A DNA stretch of 33,153 nucleotides from positions 1-33,153 of the forward strand of contig CAMXQE010000042.1 in NCBI GenBank assembly GCA_947246015.1, written 5' to 3'. The notes under the pieces are model-generated. The model searched no databases, was not told the origin of the DNA, and saw nothing but the letters and a program-made list of their open reading frames with translations. Position 1 is the first letter of the stretch. Each line of letters begins with the position of its first letter. Shown here piece by piece: positions 25,801 to 33,032 of this stretch. Source of the stretch: an uncultured Lachnospiraceae bacterium (lineage in GTDB: Bacteria; Bacillota; Clostridia; Lachnospirales; Lachnospiraceae). A program made the position numbers and the translations under genes.

Positions 25801-27192
25801 TTACAAACCGCCTCCCTGTTTCTTTTTTCGACCGTAAGAAGCAGCGGATTCACCTATTTGCTGTGGGATGTATTCCGTATGCTGCGGGATGATTAGCAGC
25901 ACATGAAGGACAACTACATTCCCCTGTGTCTCTATACTCATGGCGCCGCCGTATTTTTCTGCCACCGCTTTAACATTTGACAGGCCAGTCCCTCTTTTGA
26001 AAGAACCTTTTCCATGGAAGCTGTTCTCAATTTCCATCATGAGAAAATCTCCCTGCATACGCCCGGACACATGGATATATTTTTCCATGCCCTCATCCAT
26101 ACTTTTACATGCATGGATTGCATTGTCCAAAGCATTTGACAGGACAATACAGAGATCCATATCCCTCAGACCGCAGGGATACGGCAGCAGGAGAGAACAG
26201 CTGGCGCAGATTCCCATACCATTCGCAATCCCCAGTTTATTCCCCAGCAGGATATCCACGACCGGATTATTAGTACTGCAGGGAAATGACATTCTTTCCG
26301 CCATATCATCCATATCCTCAATATAGCTTATGGCCTGCTCCAGTTTCCCGCCCTTCAGAAGTTCTTTTACCACTGTGATATGGTTTTTGATATCATGGCG
26401 AAATGACTTTGTCCTGTCGTAACGGGCCTTCGCTTCCTCCACATACTGGTTCAGGGAATGTTCTTCCTGTTCTAACAGTGATAATTCCGTGCTGAGACGG
26501 AAGCTGTGCAGCAGCTTCTTATAAGCGAACAGGATACAGAACAGGCTGGCTATTCCTAAAAGCTGCATCACAAGCATCTGATAATGGTTCGTATACAGCG
26601 AGCTTTCTAAGCCATCATCGATTATGACCACCATGCCATATATAAAAGAATTGATATATTCATCCATAATAAATATCATCAAAACCGGAATGAAAACCAA
26701 AAGCATATATTGATTTTCCATGGCTCCATAATGGAAGGAATGCATTTCATCCGAAAAACAGCGCTGTACCATGCCATAGCAAAGGCCGGTCACCAGAAGC
26801 GCTGCCGCTTCTCCCGCCAGCATAAACACTAAACCCACCGTTTTCTGGTCAAAGGCAGACAGATGCGGATACAGGATGCTTGACAGGGATTTCACGATTC
26901 CATAACCAAGCTGCATGATTTCCACCGTTAAAACCGCGTACAAGGCAGCAGTTCTCCAATCCGTATGGCAAACCAAAATCCCGGCTGCTGCAAGGGAAAG
27001 GATAAATATCCCCAATCCAATGATGACTGCACCCTGCACGGAACAAACGGCCCAGACAGAACACCCTCCGAACAGAAGATAATAATAAAACTTCATTTTC
27101 TTATGCAAAAGCCTTACAAAAAAGTAAAGTCCGAAAAAAATCTGAACACCTGTCATAATGTATTGATAAAGCATTCCCATATCGTCGGTCAT
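25801..27192 (-). CDS. GHKL-type sensor histidine kinase (AgrC-like)
   Basis: This 463-residue membrane kinase has six or so hydrophobic segments in the first ~230 residues, then a coiled linker. The phosphoacceptor region SFRHDIKNHITVVKELL has His266, and the GHKL ATPase domain has an N-box (LCIVLSNALDNAIHACKSM) and a G-box (RGTGLSNVKAVAEKYGG). This is the AgrC/ComD/VirS kind of kinase, which often senses peptides. The start at 27192 has AGGGGG upstream; the earlier in-frame codons lack support. It follows the LytTR regulator gene by 58 bp and is followed closely by the coiled-coil gene. No AgrD-like peptide or AgrB protease is encoded nearby. Confidence 0.92.
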   Translation of the reverse strand: MTDDMGMLYQYIMTGVQIFFGLYFFVRLLHKKMKFYYYLLFGGCSVWAVCSVQGAVIIGLGIFILSLAAAGILVCHTDWRTAALYAVLTVEIMQLGYGIVKSLSSILYPHLSAFDQKTVGLVFMLAGEAAALLVTGLCYGMVQRCFSDEMHSFHYGAMENQYMLLVFIPVLMIFIMDEYINSFIYGMVVIIDDGLESSLYTNHYQMLVMQLLGIASLFCILFAYKKLLHSFRLSTELSLLEQEEHSLNQYVEEAKARYDRTKSFRHDIKNHITVVKELLKGGKLEQAISYIEDMDDMAERMSFPCSTNNPVVDILLGNKLGIANGMGICASCSLLLPYPCGLRDMDLCIVLSNALDNAIHACKSMDEGMEKYIHVSGRMQGDFLMMEIENSFHGKGSFKRGTGLSNVKAVAEKYGGAMSIETQGNVVVLHVLLIIPQHTEYIPQQIGESAASYGRKKKQGGGL

Positions 27193-27250
27193 CGCATATC
27201 CCCCTGTGTGCGGGAGCCCGTCCAAGGGGCATCCCCGAAACGGAAAATCC

Positions 27251-27955
27251 CTACAGTTTCTTCATATACTGCAAAACAACGCTGGAAAACTCTTTGCTCC
27301 GCAGCCTTGATACGGGAATCCTGCTGCCGTTATCCATATATGCAGTCCCACTCTTATAGCCTTTTAAATGCATCAGATTAATGAGATAGCTCCTATGGCA
27401 CCGGACAAAATGGCTGCCCAGCTTCGTTTCCAGATTTTCAATCCGTTCATAATAATCAATTACCTCGTCTGAAGTCAGGTTCAGATATATTTTCCGGTCT
27501 ATAATCTCACAGAAAACAATCTCATCCTTCCGGATAATTCGACCCTCATGCCCCTTTTGCACAAGCAGGCTGTCTTCGCTGGCGTTCTGCATGGAAGCAT
27601 AAAGGCGCTCCATTGTTTTCTCAAACTGTGTTTCAGCAATTGGCTTGACCAGATAATCGTATGCCTGCACCTCAAAGGACCGGAATACCATTTCCTTAAG
27701 CACTGTAATGAAAATCAGGAATCCCCGGAACTTATCCGCCCTCAGCTTCCTTGCCGTTTCCATGCCGTCGATGTCCTTCATCCGGATATCCAGAAACAGG
27801 ATATCTATCTGCCCGTCATATTTCAGCAGTTCTTCGCCGCAGGAAAACAGTTGTATGACTGCTTCCCTGTTCTTTTTACGAAAAAATTCAGAGACATAAG
27901 CCTTTATATAGTCGGACATATATTTTTCATCATCACAGATTGCAATACGAATCAA
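27251..27955 (-). CDS. LytTR-family response regulator
   Basis: This 234-residue regulator has a receiver domain at 1-120 with the acidic pocket Asp8/Asp9, phosphoacceptor Asp56 (DILFLDIRMKDIDG) and Lys near 107. A LytTR DNA-binding domain follows at about 130-230 (IVFCEIIDRKIYLNL, HFVRCHRSYLINLMHLKGY, IPVSRLRSKEF). Translation starts at TTG (27955), seven bases after GGGGAGG; no in-frame ATG fits. It is the first gene of the two-component operon. Its promoter is preceded by two direct repeats of LytTR-operator type, so autoregulation is likely. Confidence 0.93.
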   Translation of the reverse strand: MIRIAICDDEKYMSDYIKAYVSEFFRKKNREAVIQLFSCGEELLKYDGQIDILFLDIRMKDIDGMETARKLRADKFRGFLIFITVLKEMVFRSFEVQAYDYLVKPIAETQFEKTMERLYASMQNASEDSLLVQKGHEGRIIRKDEIVFCEIIDRKIYLNLTSDEVIDYYERIENLETKLGSHFVRCHRSYLINLMHLKGYKSGTAYMDNGSRIPVSRLRSKEFSSVVLQYMKKL

Positions 27956-27992
27956 TACGACACCTCCCCGCTGTCATCAGGCCAGACATTTC

Positions 27993-28021
27993 ATTATAGC
28001 CTGCCTGTAATACTAAAACAA
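27993..28021 (-). promoter_or_regulatory. Promoter of the LytTR/GHKL operon
   Basis: On minus, TTGTTT (28016-28021), a 17-bp spacer and a perfect TATAAT (27993-27998). The leader is only ~30 nt. Confidence 0.7.
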
Positions 28022-28058
28022 TCCAGCTGCCGTGAAATGCTTTCCGGCTGCCGTAGAA
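28022..28058 (-). promoter_or_regulatory. Tandem LytTR-type operator half-sites
   Basis: On minus, two direct repeats, TTCTACGGCAGCCGGA (28043-28058) and TTTCACGGCAGCTGGA (28022-28037), are exactly 21 bp apart. They abut the -35 box. Direct repeats one to two helical turns apart, just upstream of -35, are the standard binding pattern for AgrA/LytTR activators. Confidence 0.7.
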
Positions 28059-28228
28059 TGTTCCTTATTGAACACCCTTAATTCATCCTCTTATCCCTTT
28101 TGGGTAAGAGATTATCAAATTTTCTGCAGGCTTCCTGTCCGTCAAAAGCAGGTTCTGGGGCGTTCCCGTACTTCCCTGCCCGGCAGCACGGGCAAAATCC
28201 CCTGTCAGACAAAGAGGGCCCCGGACAT

Positions 28229-28272
28229 GAAAAAATACAGATGACTTTAGGAACCTGCGGTCATCTGTATTT
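28229..28272 (-). terminator. Rho-independent terminator after the ABC exporter gene
   Basis: A perfect 13-bp stem, AAATACAGATGAC (28233-28245) with GTCATCTGTATTT (28260-28272), has a 14-nt loop. On minus it runs into TTTTTT. A smaller hairpin (28088-28110) lies further on, before the LytTR promoter. Confidence 0.88.
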
Positions 28273-28327
28273 GCTTCCCTGTCTTCCAAAACAGGTCTGT
28301 CAGATTAACTAAGGAAAAATCACACTT

Positions 28328-30025
28328 TTACTTTGCCTGTTCTTCCATGCTGCAGCGATAAAGTTTTGCGAAATATTCACTATTTTCCATCAGTTCATCA
28401 AATGTACCCTGTTCTACAATTTCCCCGTCCCTGAATACAAAAATATGGTCAAAAAACTGTACATTTGTAAAACGATGGGTAATCGCCAGAACTGTTATAT
28501 CCGATAGATAATCCAATATTTCTTTCATGACAACGCCTTCCGTCAAATTATCCAACGCAGAAGTTGCTTCATCCAAAATAACAATATCGGATTCCTGAAA
28601 CCAAACACGTGACAAAGCAAGCCGCTGCCGTTCCCCGCCGGAGAGCAGAGATGCTTTTTCGCCGATTTGCGTATCTATACCATTCGGTAACGCATCAACT
28701 AAAGATAAAAGCCCCATCCTCTCCAATACTTTTCTAATTTCAGTATCCGGAACATTCCTGTCAAACACAATATTTTCTTTTACTGTACCATCAAAAACCG
28801 GAGTTTCCTGCGACAAATACATTATCCTTCTATACAAAGCCTCTAACGATATATGGTCAAGGTTCTCTCCGTCCAACTGAATCCTACCGTCATTATATTT
28901 CAACAAACCTGTAAGTAACTTTATAACTGTTGATTTACCAGAACCCGTTTCACCCACAAAGGCTACTTTCTCGCCTGACCGTATTTCAAACGAAATATTA
29001 TTCAATATCTGCCTTTCACCATACCGGAACGATAATTCCCTGACCGATATTTTACCCGAAAAAGCCTGAGGCACAATCCCGCTTGTAAGCTGCTTATCAT
29101 CCTGCATATTCAAAAACTTTTCATACTTCGAGAAAGCTGCCCTATTCAACTTATATTGCACATAAATTACATTAAAAACCGCAATCGGCGTATAGGCATT
29201 GTCAATCAATGCTATCAAAGCAACCACCGCACCTACAGATAAACTCTTCGTCTGCCATGCGTACATTAAAACCACAACATCCAAACAGGCAACTAAAATC
29301 GCAAAAATCGTAAAGAAGGCTTCATGAATCATATTCATTTTGACTTTTGCATCAACAATCTCATTCTTTGCTCCCGATGCTTTCCGAAGCTCATTCGGAA
29401 ACTGGTGCGCCATTCGGAATACCACCATTTCCATAAAACCGCGTACTAAAAAACGGTTTAACTCTTCCTCATTGTTAAGAACCCGTTCTTTCATCTGATA
29501 TAAAAATTTTAAAAGAATATTTGTTACCAAAAAAAACACTATATAACCTGACAATAAAACAATGGTTATTCTTTTATCAATCTTCCAAATGAACAAAATA
29601 CTAAATATAACCGTCGGAACTAAATTCCTAATCACTGTAAACCAAAAGTCGAAAACAACACCTTTTCCTGCATCTGCTCCACTCTCAATCCGCTGCACCA
29701 GCTTTCCTGTTCCCAGTTTTTGATATTCCCAATAAGCTATCCTGCTGATTTTCTCAAGTCCCATCAATTTGAAATCAAGAAAAATACCATGCTCCAATTT
29801 TTTCGCAGGATACTCATCTACATAATTCATGAGATAACCGGTAAAAAGGACACTCCCATAAATCACAACCCTGTAAGGTACAAGCGTATAGTCTGCCAGG
29901 GCATCAATGACTTTTTGGAAATAATCCGCTTTAAAATTTACCATAAAGGCATTAAACAAGCCGATTATAAGGTACACAAAAACCAATTTCTTGTTTTTAT
30001 TTACAATTTGTTTTATATAGCGCAT
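28328..30025 (-). CDS. Type I ABC exporter (fused membrane and ATPase half-transporter)
   Basis: This 565-residue protein has six membrane helices in residues 1-295 (TM1 about 13-30) and an ATPase domain from about 325. The ATPase domain has Walker A GETGSGKST (358-366), a Q-loop in MYLSQETPVFDGTV, signature LSGGERQR (461-468), Walker B IVILDEATSALD with catalytic Glu486, and an H-loop in LAITHRF. Half-transporters of this type work as dimers exporting peptides, lipids or drugs. No peptidase C39 domain is present. The start at 30025 has AAGGAG seven bases upstream. The leader holds a 12-codon ORF and competing inverted repeats, and a transglutaminase-like gene is divergent to it. The region is more AT-rich than the left part of the window, which may mean acquisition. 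Confidence 0.9.
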   Translation of the reverse strand: MRYIKQIVNKNKKLVFVYLIIGLFNAFMVNFKADYFQKVIDALADYTLVPYRVVIYGSVLFTGYLMNYVDEYPAKKLEHGIFLDFKLMGLEKISRIAYWEYQKLGTGKLVQRIESGADAGKGVVFDFWFTVIRNLVPTVIFSILFIWKIDKRITIVLLSGYIVFFLVTNILLKFLYQMKERVLNNEEELNRFLVRGFMEMVVFRMAHQFPNELRKASGAKNEIVDAKVKMNMIHEAFFTIFAILVACLDVVVLMYAWQTKSLSVGAVVALIALIDNAYTPIAVFNVIYVQYKLNRAAFSKYEKFLNMQDDKQLTSGIVPQAFSGKISVRELSFRYGERQILNNISFEIRSGEKVAFVGETGSGKSTVIKLLTGLLKYNDGRIQLDGENLDHISLEALYRRIMYLSQETPVFDGTVKENIVFDRNVPDTEIRKVLERMGLLSLVDALPNGIDTQIGEKASLLSGGERQRLALSRVWFQESDIVILDEATSALDNLTEGVVMKEILDYLSDITVLAITHRFTNVQFFDHIFVFRDGEIVEQGTFDELMENSEYFAKLYRCSMEEQAK

Positions 30026-30147
30026 AACTGTACTCCTTCTCTTATTATCTTTATTTTATTCATAACAGATAATCAGTACAGCTGTGACTGCCAGCAAGTT
30101 ATTTTTCCTCAGCACAATCTGCTAACAGTTTATCTCAACTGTACTGA
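30026..30147 (-). promoter_or_regulatory. Possible attenuator in the ABC exporter leader
   Basis: Three related segments are present. On minus, TCAGTACAG (30139-30147) lies inside the leader ORF, its exact complement CTGTACTGA is at 30073-30081, and AGTACAGTT (30026-30034) lies between the exporter's ribosome site and ATG. The middle segment can pair with either outer one. A further hairpin, ACAGTT/AACTGT (30125-30142), competes with the first. Confidence 0.5.
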
Positions 30148-30168
30148 GTAGTTAATTCGTTTTTTCAT
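30130..30168 (-). CDS. 12-residue leader ORF ahead of the ABC exporter
   Basis: ATG at 30168 follows GGAGG by five bases and encodes MKKRINYSVQLR before TAA. It lies between the promoter and the exporter gene in the same transcript. Its Ser-Val-Gln codons form one arm of a perfect 9-bp inverted repeat. The good ribosome site and position suggest a regulatory leader peptide rather than a product in its own right, but translation is not shown. Confidence 0.5.
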   Translation of the reverse strand: MKKRINYSVQLR

Positions 30169-30238
30169 CTTTACCTCCGCAAACTTAGAATCTGTTTACA
30201 TCGTCCGTACTTCAGCAAACTGCTTTATTTACGCTATG

Positions 30239-30248
30239 ATTATAACAC
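30239..30248 (-). promoter_or_regulatory. Extended -10 promoter of the ABC exporter
   Basis: On minus, TGT-TATAAT is an extended -10 (TATAAT at 30239-30244). The -35 at 17 bp is poor (TGGCAA). The transcript would have a leader of about 205 nt. Confidence 0.6.
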
Positions 30249-30331
30249 TTCCAAATTCCATTTGCCACTAAAATACGGAACATCTTTGTCTTGCCTCCCT
30301 GAAGCTGCATACGATGATTGAAATTTTTCCA

Positions 30332-30360
30332 TTGACGTAATTTTTTTATTTTGATAGCAT
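30332..30360 (+). promoter_or_regulatory. Promoter of the transglutaminase-like gene
   Basis: TTGACG (30332-30337), a 17-bp T-rich spacer and TAGCAT (30355-30360). The leader would be about 48 nt and includes the hairpin at 30381-30399. Confidence 0.55.
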
Positions 30361-30380
30361 TTAATCAGAGCAGGCGCCTA

Positions 30381-30399
30381 CTCCTAAAAATATTAGGAG
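30381..30399 (+). promoter_or_regulatory. Hairpin that covers the ribosome site of the transglutaminase-like gene
   Basis: CTCCTAA (30381-30387) pairs perfectly with TTAGGAG (30393-30399) across AAATA. The right arm contains all but the last base of AGGAGG. The distance from AGGAGG to the ATG is 14 bases, unusually long. Translation would therefore be low unless the hairpin is opened. Confidence 0.55.
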
Positions 30400-30414
30400 G
30401 TTATAGAAAATCAT

Positions 30415-31323
30415 ATGAATCAGACCAATTATCAGCGTTACCTGGAAACCAGTATTTATACCTATGCCGGCACATATAAAGAATTTATATTATCGCTGCC
30501 GGATGACATCCCCTCTATAGGAATGTTGGTTTGCGACCAAATTACTCATCCATCTATGTATTTTACCGAGCCGTCTCCTTATTTAGAAGATACGTATTTT
30601 GGAAAATTTGCATCCTACCCGAAACATCGTTTTAAAAATGAAGATGAATTATATATAACTGCTGTTTCAATGATTGCCGGCATTTTACGTTTAGATGAAA
30701 CAGGATTTACAAAGAACAGGGACGTGACAAAAAGAATTACTGTATCCTGCCGACAGGCTTCTGTATTATTCAGCGCAATTTTAAAAGCGAAAGGAATCCC
30801 CTGCCGCTCCAGGGCCGGATTTATGGATTTTGGCGACACAGGTGACAGCTATATGGAACATTGGGTTAATGAGTACTGGGATTTTAATGAAAACAGGTGG
30901 GTTTTGGCAGATGTGGATGGCTATTATGAATATGAACAGCGTTTTGGTTACAGCCAATTTGATTTACCGCGCCGAAAGTTTGTAACTGCATCCGAAGCAT
31001 GGCTTGGTATAAGAAACAATACAATAAATAAAAAATTAGACGTTTTTTCACCAAATCTTTTGGAAGGTGTTTGTGAATACTTGTTCATGGATTTTCATGC
31101 ATTGATGAACAATGAAATTTTTTATTCTTATCAGCCTTTATATCTTCGCGGCGGCATACAGACACTGAGTGAAAGTGAATTGTATGAACTTGATTATTTG
31201 GCAGAATTGCTGGCGGAACCTGATAAAAATATGGAGCAGATAGAACATTTGCGGGCTACTAATGAAAAGCTGTCTGTTTTAACAAATAATACACAGAACA
31301 TCTACTATGATACCTTTGGATAA
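30415..31323 (+). CDS. Transglutaminase-like (papain-fold) protein
   Basis: This 302-residue soluble protein has the transglutaminase-like triad visible in order: Cys112 (ITVSCRQASVLFSAILKAKGIP), His149 (YMEHWVNEYWD) and Asp166 (NRWVLADVDGY). In bacteria this fold gives peptidases or amide-forming enzymes; which one applies here cannot be told. There is no signal peptide, so it acts in the cytoplasm. The C-terminal ~100 residues are helical (LSESELYELDYLAELLAE, NMEQIEHLRATNEKLSVL). It is divergent from an ABC exporter with a 389-bp shared control region. A link to exporter cargo, for example peptide trimming, is speculation. Translation is probably limited by a hairpin over the ribosome site. 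Confidence 0.8.
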   Translation: MNQTNYQRYLETSIYTYAGTYKEFILSLPDDIPSIGMLVCDQITHPSMYFTEPSPYLEDTYFGKFASYPKHRFKNEDELYITAVSMIAGILRLDETGFTKNRDVTKRITVSCRQASVLFSAILKAKGIPCRSRAGFMDFGDTGDSYMEHWVNEYWDFNENRWVLADVDGYYEYEQRFGYSQFDLPRRKFVTASEAWLGIRNNTINKKLDVFSPNLLEGVCEYLFMDFHALMNNEIFYSYQPLYLRGGIQTLSESELYELDYLAELLAEPDKNMEQIEHLRATNEKLSVLTNNTQNIYYDTFG

Positions 31324-31367
31324 CACAAGCATACCGTGTATTCTAAGGAAAACGGACTGATAAGAAT

Positions 31368-31400
31368 ATGGGCTGATACCTGGTATCGGCTCATATTTTA
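31368..31400 (+). terminator. Terminator after the transglutaminase-like gene
   Basis: ATGGGCTGATACC pairs with GGTATCGGCTCAT (two G-U pairs), followed by ATTTTATA. It lies between convergent genes and can serve both strands. Confidence 0.6.
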
Positions 31401-31420
31401 TATGCGCAATACGCCGAGAA

Positions 31421-31884
31421 TTATCTTTGCAAACCAAGTTCCCTCTCAATCAAAGCAAAAGTGTCTTCAATACTTCTATTTTCATCTCTCATAATAACCC
31501 GAAAGCCAGAATAGAGAAAAAAATCATATGCCGCACGAGAATTCACCCTTTTCAAACACTGTCTGAAATTCTCCATTGCCAGTTCAGGATTCTCTTCGTC
31601 CATGAGAAGCCGATATAGAAACTGCTTTTCTTTATCCGGCCTTTCAAAAAAACGGTTCAGGCTTCATATTCATCTGGCGTTCGTCTGATGAAATCGTGCC
31701 AATCCTGCAAATCCCTCGTGTATGTCAAATATGGAAATTTTTCTCTATCTAATCCGGGTAACAATTCATTATGATAGTTTTCTTCACAGGCAATACCATT
31801 ATACTTTTCGGCAAGCCGCTTCACCATCGTAGATTTCCCAGCATATGCAGTTCCGTTTATAAAAAATATATTATCAAATTTCAT
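31421..31884 (-). pseudogene. Decayed P-loop (AAA-type) nucleotide kinase gene
   Basis: The 5' part (from ATG at 31884, five bases after GGAGG) encodes FFINGTAYAGKSTMVKRLAEKY, a Walker A kinase start. It runs through LTYTRDLQDWHDFIRRTPDEYEA to a TGA at 31657-31659. In another frame directly after it, NRFFERPDKEKQFLYRLL continues into MDEENPELAMENFRQCLKR and DENRSIEDTFALIERELGL. From memory of this family, about 45-50 residues carrying the Walker B strand normally lie between these two parts. The gene therefore seems to have lost an internal segment with a frame change. It lies 23 bp after the phosphatase-family gene. Confidence 0.75.
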
Positions 31885-31907
31885 TCTTTCCTCCGGCAAA
31901 ATACTGA

Positions 31908-32471
31908 TTATAATTGTTTGAGTAATTGTTCCATATTATCCCTGTGCGGAATGATAATTTCTATGTCCACTTCGGGATGGGTATTCACATACGCAGTAAG
32001 CATATCCATTAAATTATCTTTAGACTTCATATAGTCATCAATAATTATTTCATCATTAAATCCAAGGCGTTTTAAAATAAGCGCGGATACCACCCCCGTA
32101 CGGTCCTTGCCCGCCGTACAGAAATACATCACATTAGATTCTGCATTCATGATTGTATCAATAATATTTTTCATTTTATCATCTATCATTTGCCGATATA
32201 CTATTTGCAGATGTTCAAGTGATTTGGGCGTATCACCACCGCCCGTAACCGGAAGATGAAAATATCTGAATCCTTCTATTTCTTTAAGACTGCATGGCTT
32301 TTTGGCAATCTCCTCATCTGATCTCAAGTCTACAATCGTAATTATATTATTATCTAACAACCACCGAATTTCTTCATCGGTCAGGTTCTCTGGAACGTCA
32401 CTTCTAAAATACCGATTTGTACCTGTAGGCAGCACTCGTGTATTTTTTGTTGATTGCAATAAAGAGCCCAT
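31908..32471 (-). CDS. Tyrosine-phosphatase-family protein
   Basis: This 187-residue protein has the phosphatase P-loop FCTAGKDRTGV with catalytic Cys118 and Arg124. Upstream is TIVDLRSDEEI (Asp48, Arg50), characteristic of the bacterial tyrosine/phosphoinositide phosphatase family with HCTAGKDRTG. The His before the Cys is replaced by Phe, which may alter the Cys pKa. YFRSDVPENLTDEE near the N-terminus is also family-typical. No signal peptide is present. The start at 32471 follows GGGAGG by eight bases; the open frame extends further without support. It has its own extended -10 promoter and is followed by the decayed kinase gene. Confidence 0.88.
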   Translation of the reverse strand: MGSLLQSTKNTRVLPTGTNRYFRSDVPENLTDEEIRWLLDNNIITIVDLRSDEEIAKKPCSLKEIEGFRYFHLPVTGGGDTPKSLEHLQIVYRQMIDDKMKNIIDTIMNAESNVMYFCTAGKDRTGVVSALILKRLGFNDEIIIDDYMKSKDNLMDMLTAYVNTHPEVDIEIIIPHRDNMEQLLKQL

Positions 32472-32504
32472 ATAAATAACCTCCCTACAAATATTGATTT
32501 TTTG

Positions 32505-32513
32505 ATTATACCA
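32505..32513 (-). promoter_or_regulatory. Extended -10 promoter of the phosphatase gene
   Basis: On minus, TGG-TATAAT (TATAAT at 32505-32510). A TTGATA lies 21 bp upstream, too far to be a normal -35. Confidence 0.5.
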
Positions 32514-32588
32514 CTTATGAACTCCATTTACTATCAAAATTCTTTCCACAGTCTCAAGTTAATAACTGTATCTGACGACACCCTGCTC

Positions 32589-32870
32589 CTACGATTTCAA
32601 CGGTCCATAATAATAGCTTGCCGTTGCTCCCCCACCAATCAGGATAGTAGAACCTGTGATAAATGCACCTGCAGGACTCATCAACAATTCTGCCACATTG
32701 GCAACCTCATCCGCAGTTCCGGGACGGCCAGCAGGGCACTTTGCGAACATATTGTTGTAAAAGTCACCACGAGGACCATTAAATTCGTCAATGGTCAGCG
32801 GGGTGACAATAATCCCCGGCGCAATATCATTCAGCCTTGCGCCGCTCTCCCGCCATTCCGCACTGCCCGG
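32589..32870 (-). pseudogene. C-terminal fragment of a short-chain dehydrogenase/reductase
   Basis: Read on minus from about 32861 to the stop at 32589, the frame gives AEWRESGARLNDIAPGIIV, TPLTIDEFNGPRGDFYNNMF, AKCPAGRPGTADEVANVAEL and GAFITGSTILIGGGATASYY. This is the unmistakable last third of an SDR (the PG motif after the active-site helix, then GRPGT and ITG...GGGAT). There is no cofactor-binding Gly motif, no catalytic Tyr-Lys and no start codon; the frame meets a stop at 32871. The N-terminal two thirds have been replaced by unrelated sequence. Confidence 0.85.
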
Positions 32871-32988
32871 TCAACCGGCACCAGTCGCCGGAATGGAACT
32901 CGCCCTCTCCCTTGATGTATTCCTCTTCCATAGCATTCAGTGTGAATTCTTCGTTTCCTGACTTGACTGTGATTTTCCTAGCAGACAT
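32827..32988 (-). CDS. 53-residue ORF fused over the SDR fragment
   Basis: ATG at 32988 is preceded by AAGGAACGCTTT. The product begins MSARKITVKSGNEEFTLN and has GEGEFHSGDWCRLTGQC before running out of frame into the SDR remnant. The last ~14 codons (from about 32870 down) overlap SDR sequence in another frame. The EGEF...WC part faintly recalls phage DUF2800 proteins. It is probably the start of a gene that was cut by the rearrangement; whether it is translated is unknown. Confidence 0.4.
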   Translation of the reverse strand: MSARKITVKSGNEEFTLNAMEEEYIKGEGEFHSGDWCRLTGQCGMAGERRKAE

Positions 32989-33032
32989 AAAGCGTTCCTT
33001 CCATTACGCTTTCGTAAAGTTAGGAACGCTTT
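32989..33032. promoter_or_regulatory. Nested hairpin before the 53-residue ORF
   Basis: AAAGCGTTCC (32989-32998) is the exact complement of GGAACGCTTT (33023-33032), and TTACG/CGTAA is nested inside. One arm includes the putative ribosome site of the small ORF, so it could block its translation. Alternatively it is a repeat end at the recombination junction. Confidence 0.55.

Noticed and set aside
27251..28080. Missing Agr-type signal peptide gene
   Set aside because: I looked for a small AgrD-like or AgrB-like gene around the kinase/regulator pair on both strands and found none, so a complete quorum-sensing cassette is not claimed.
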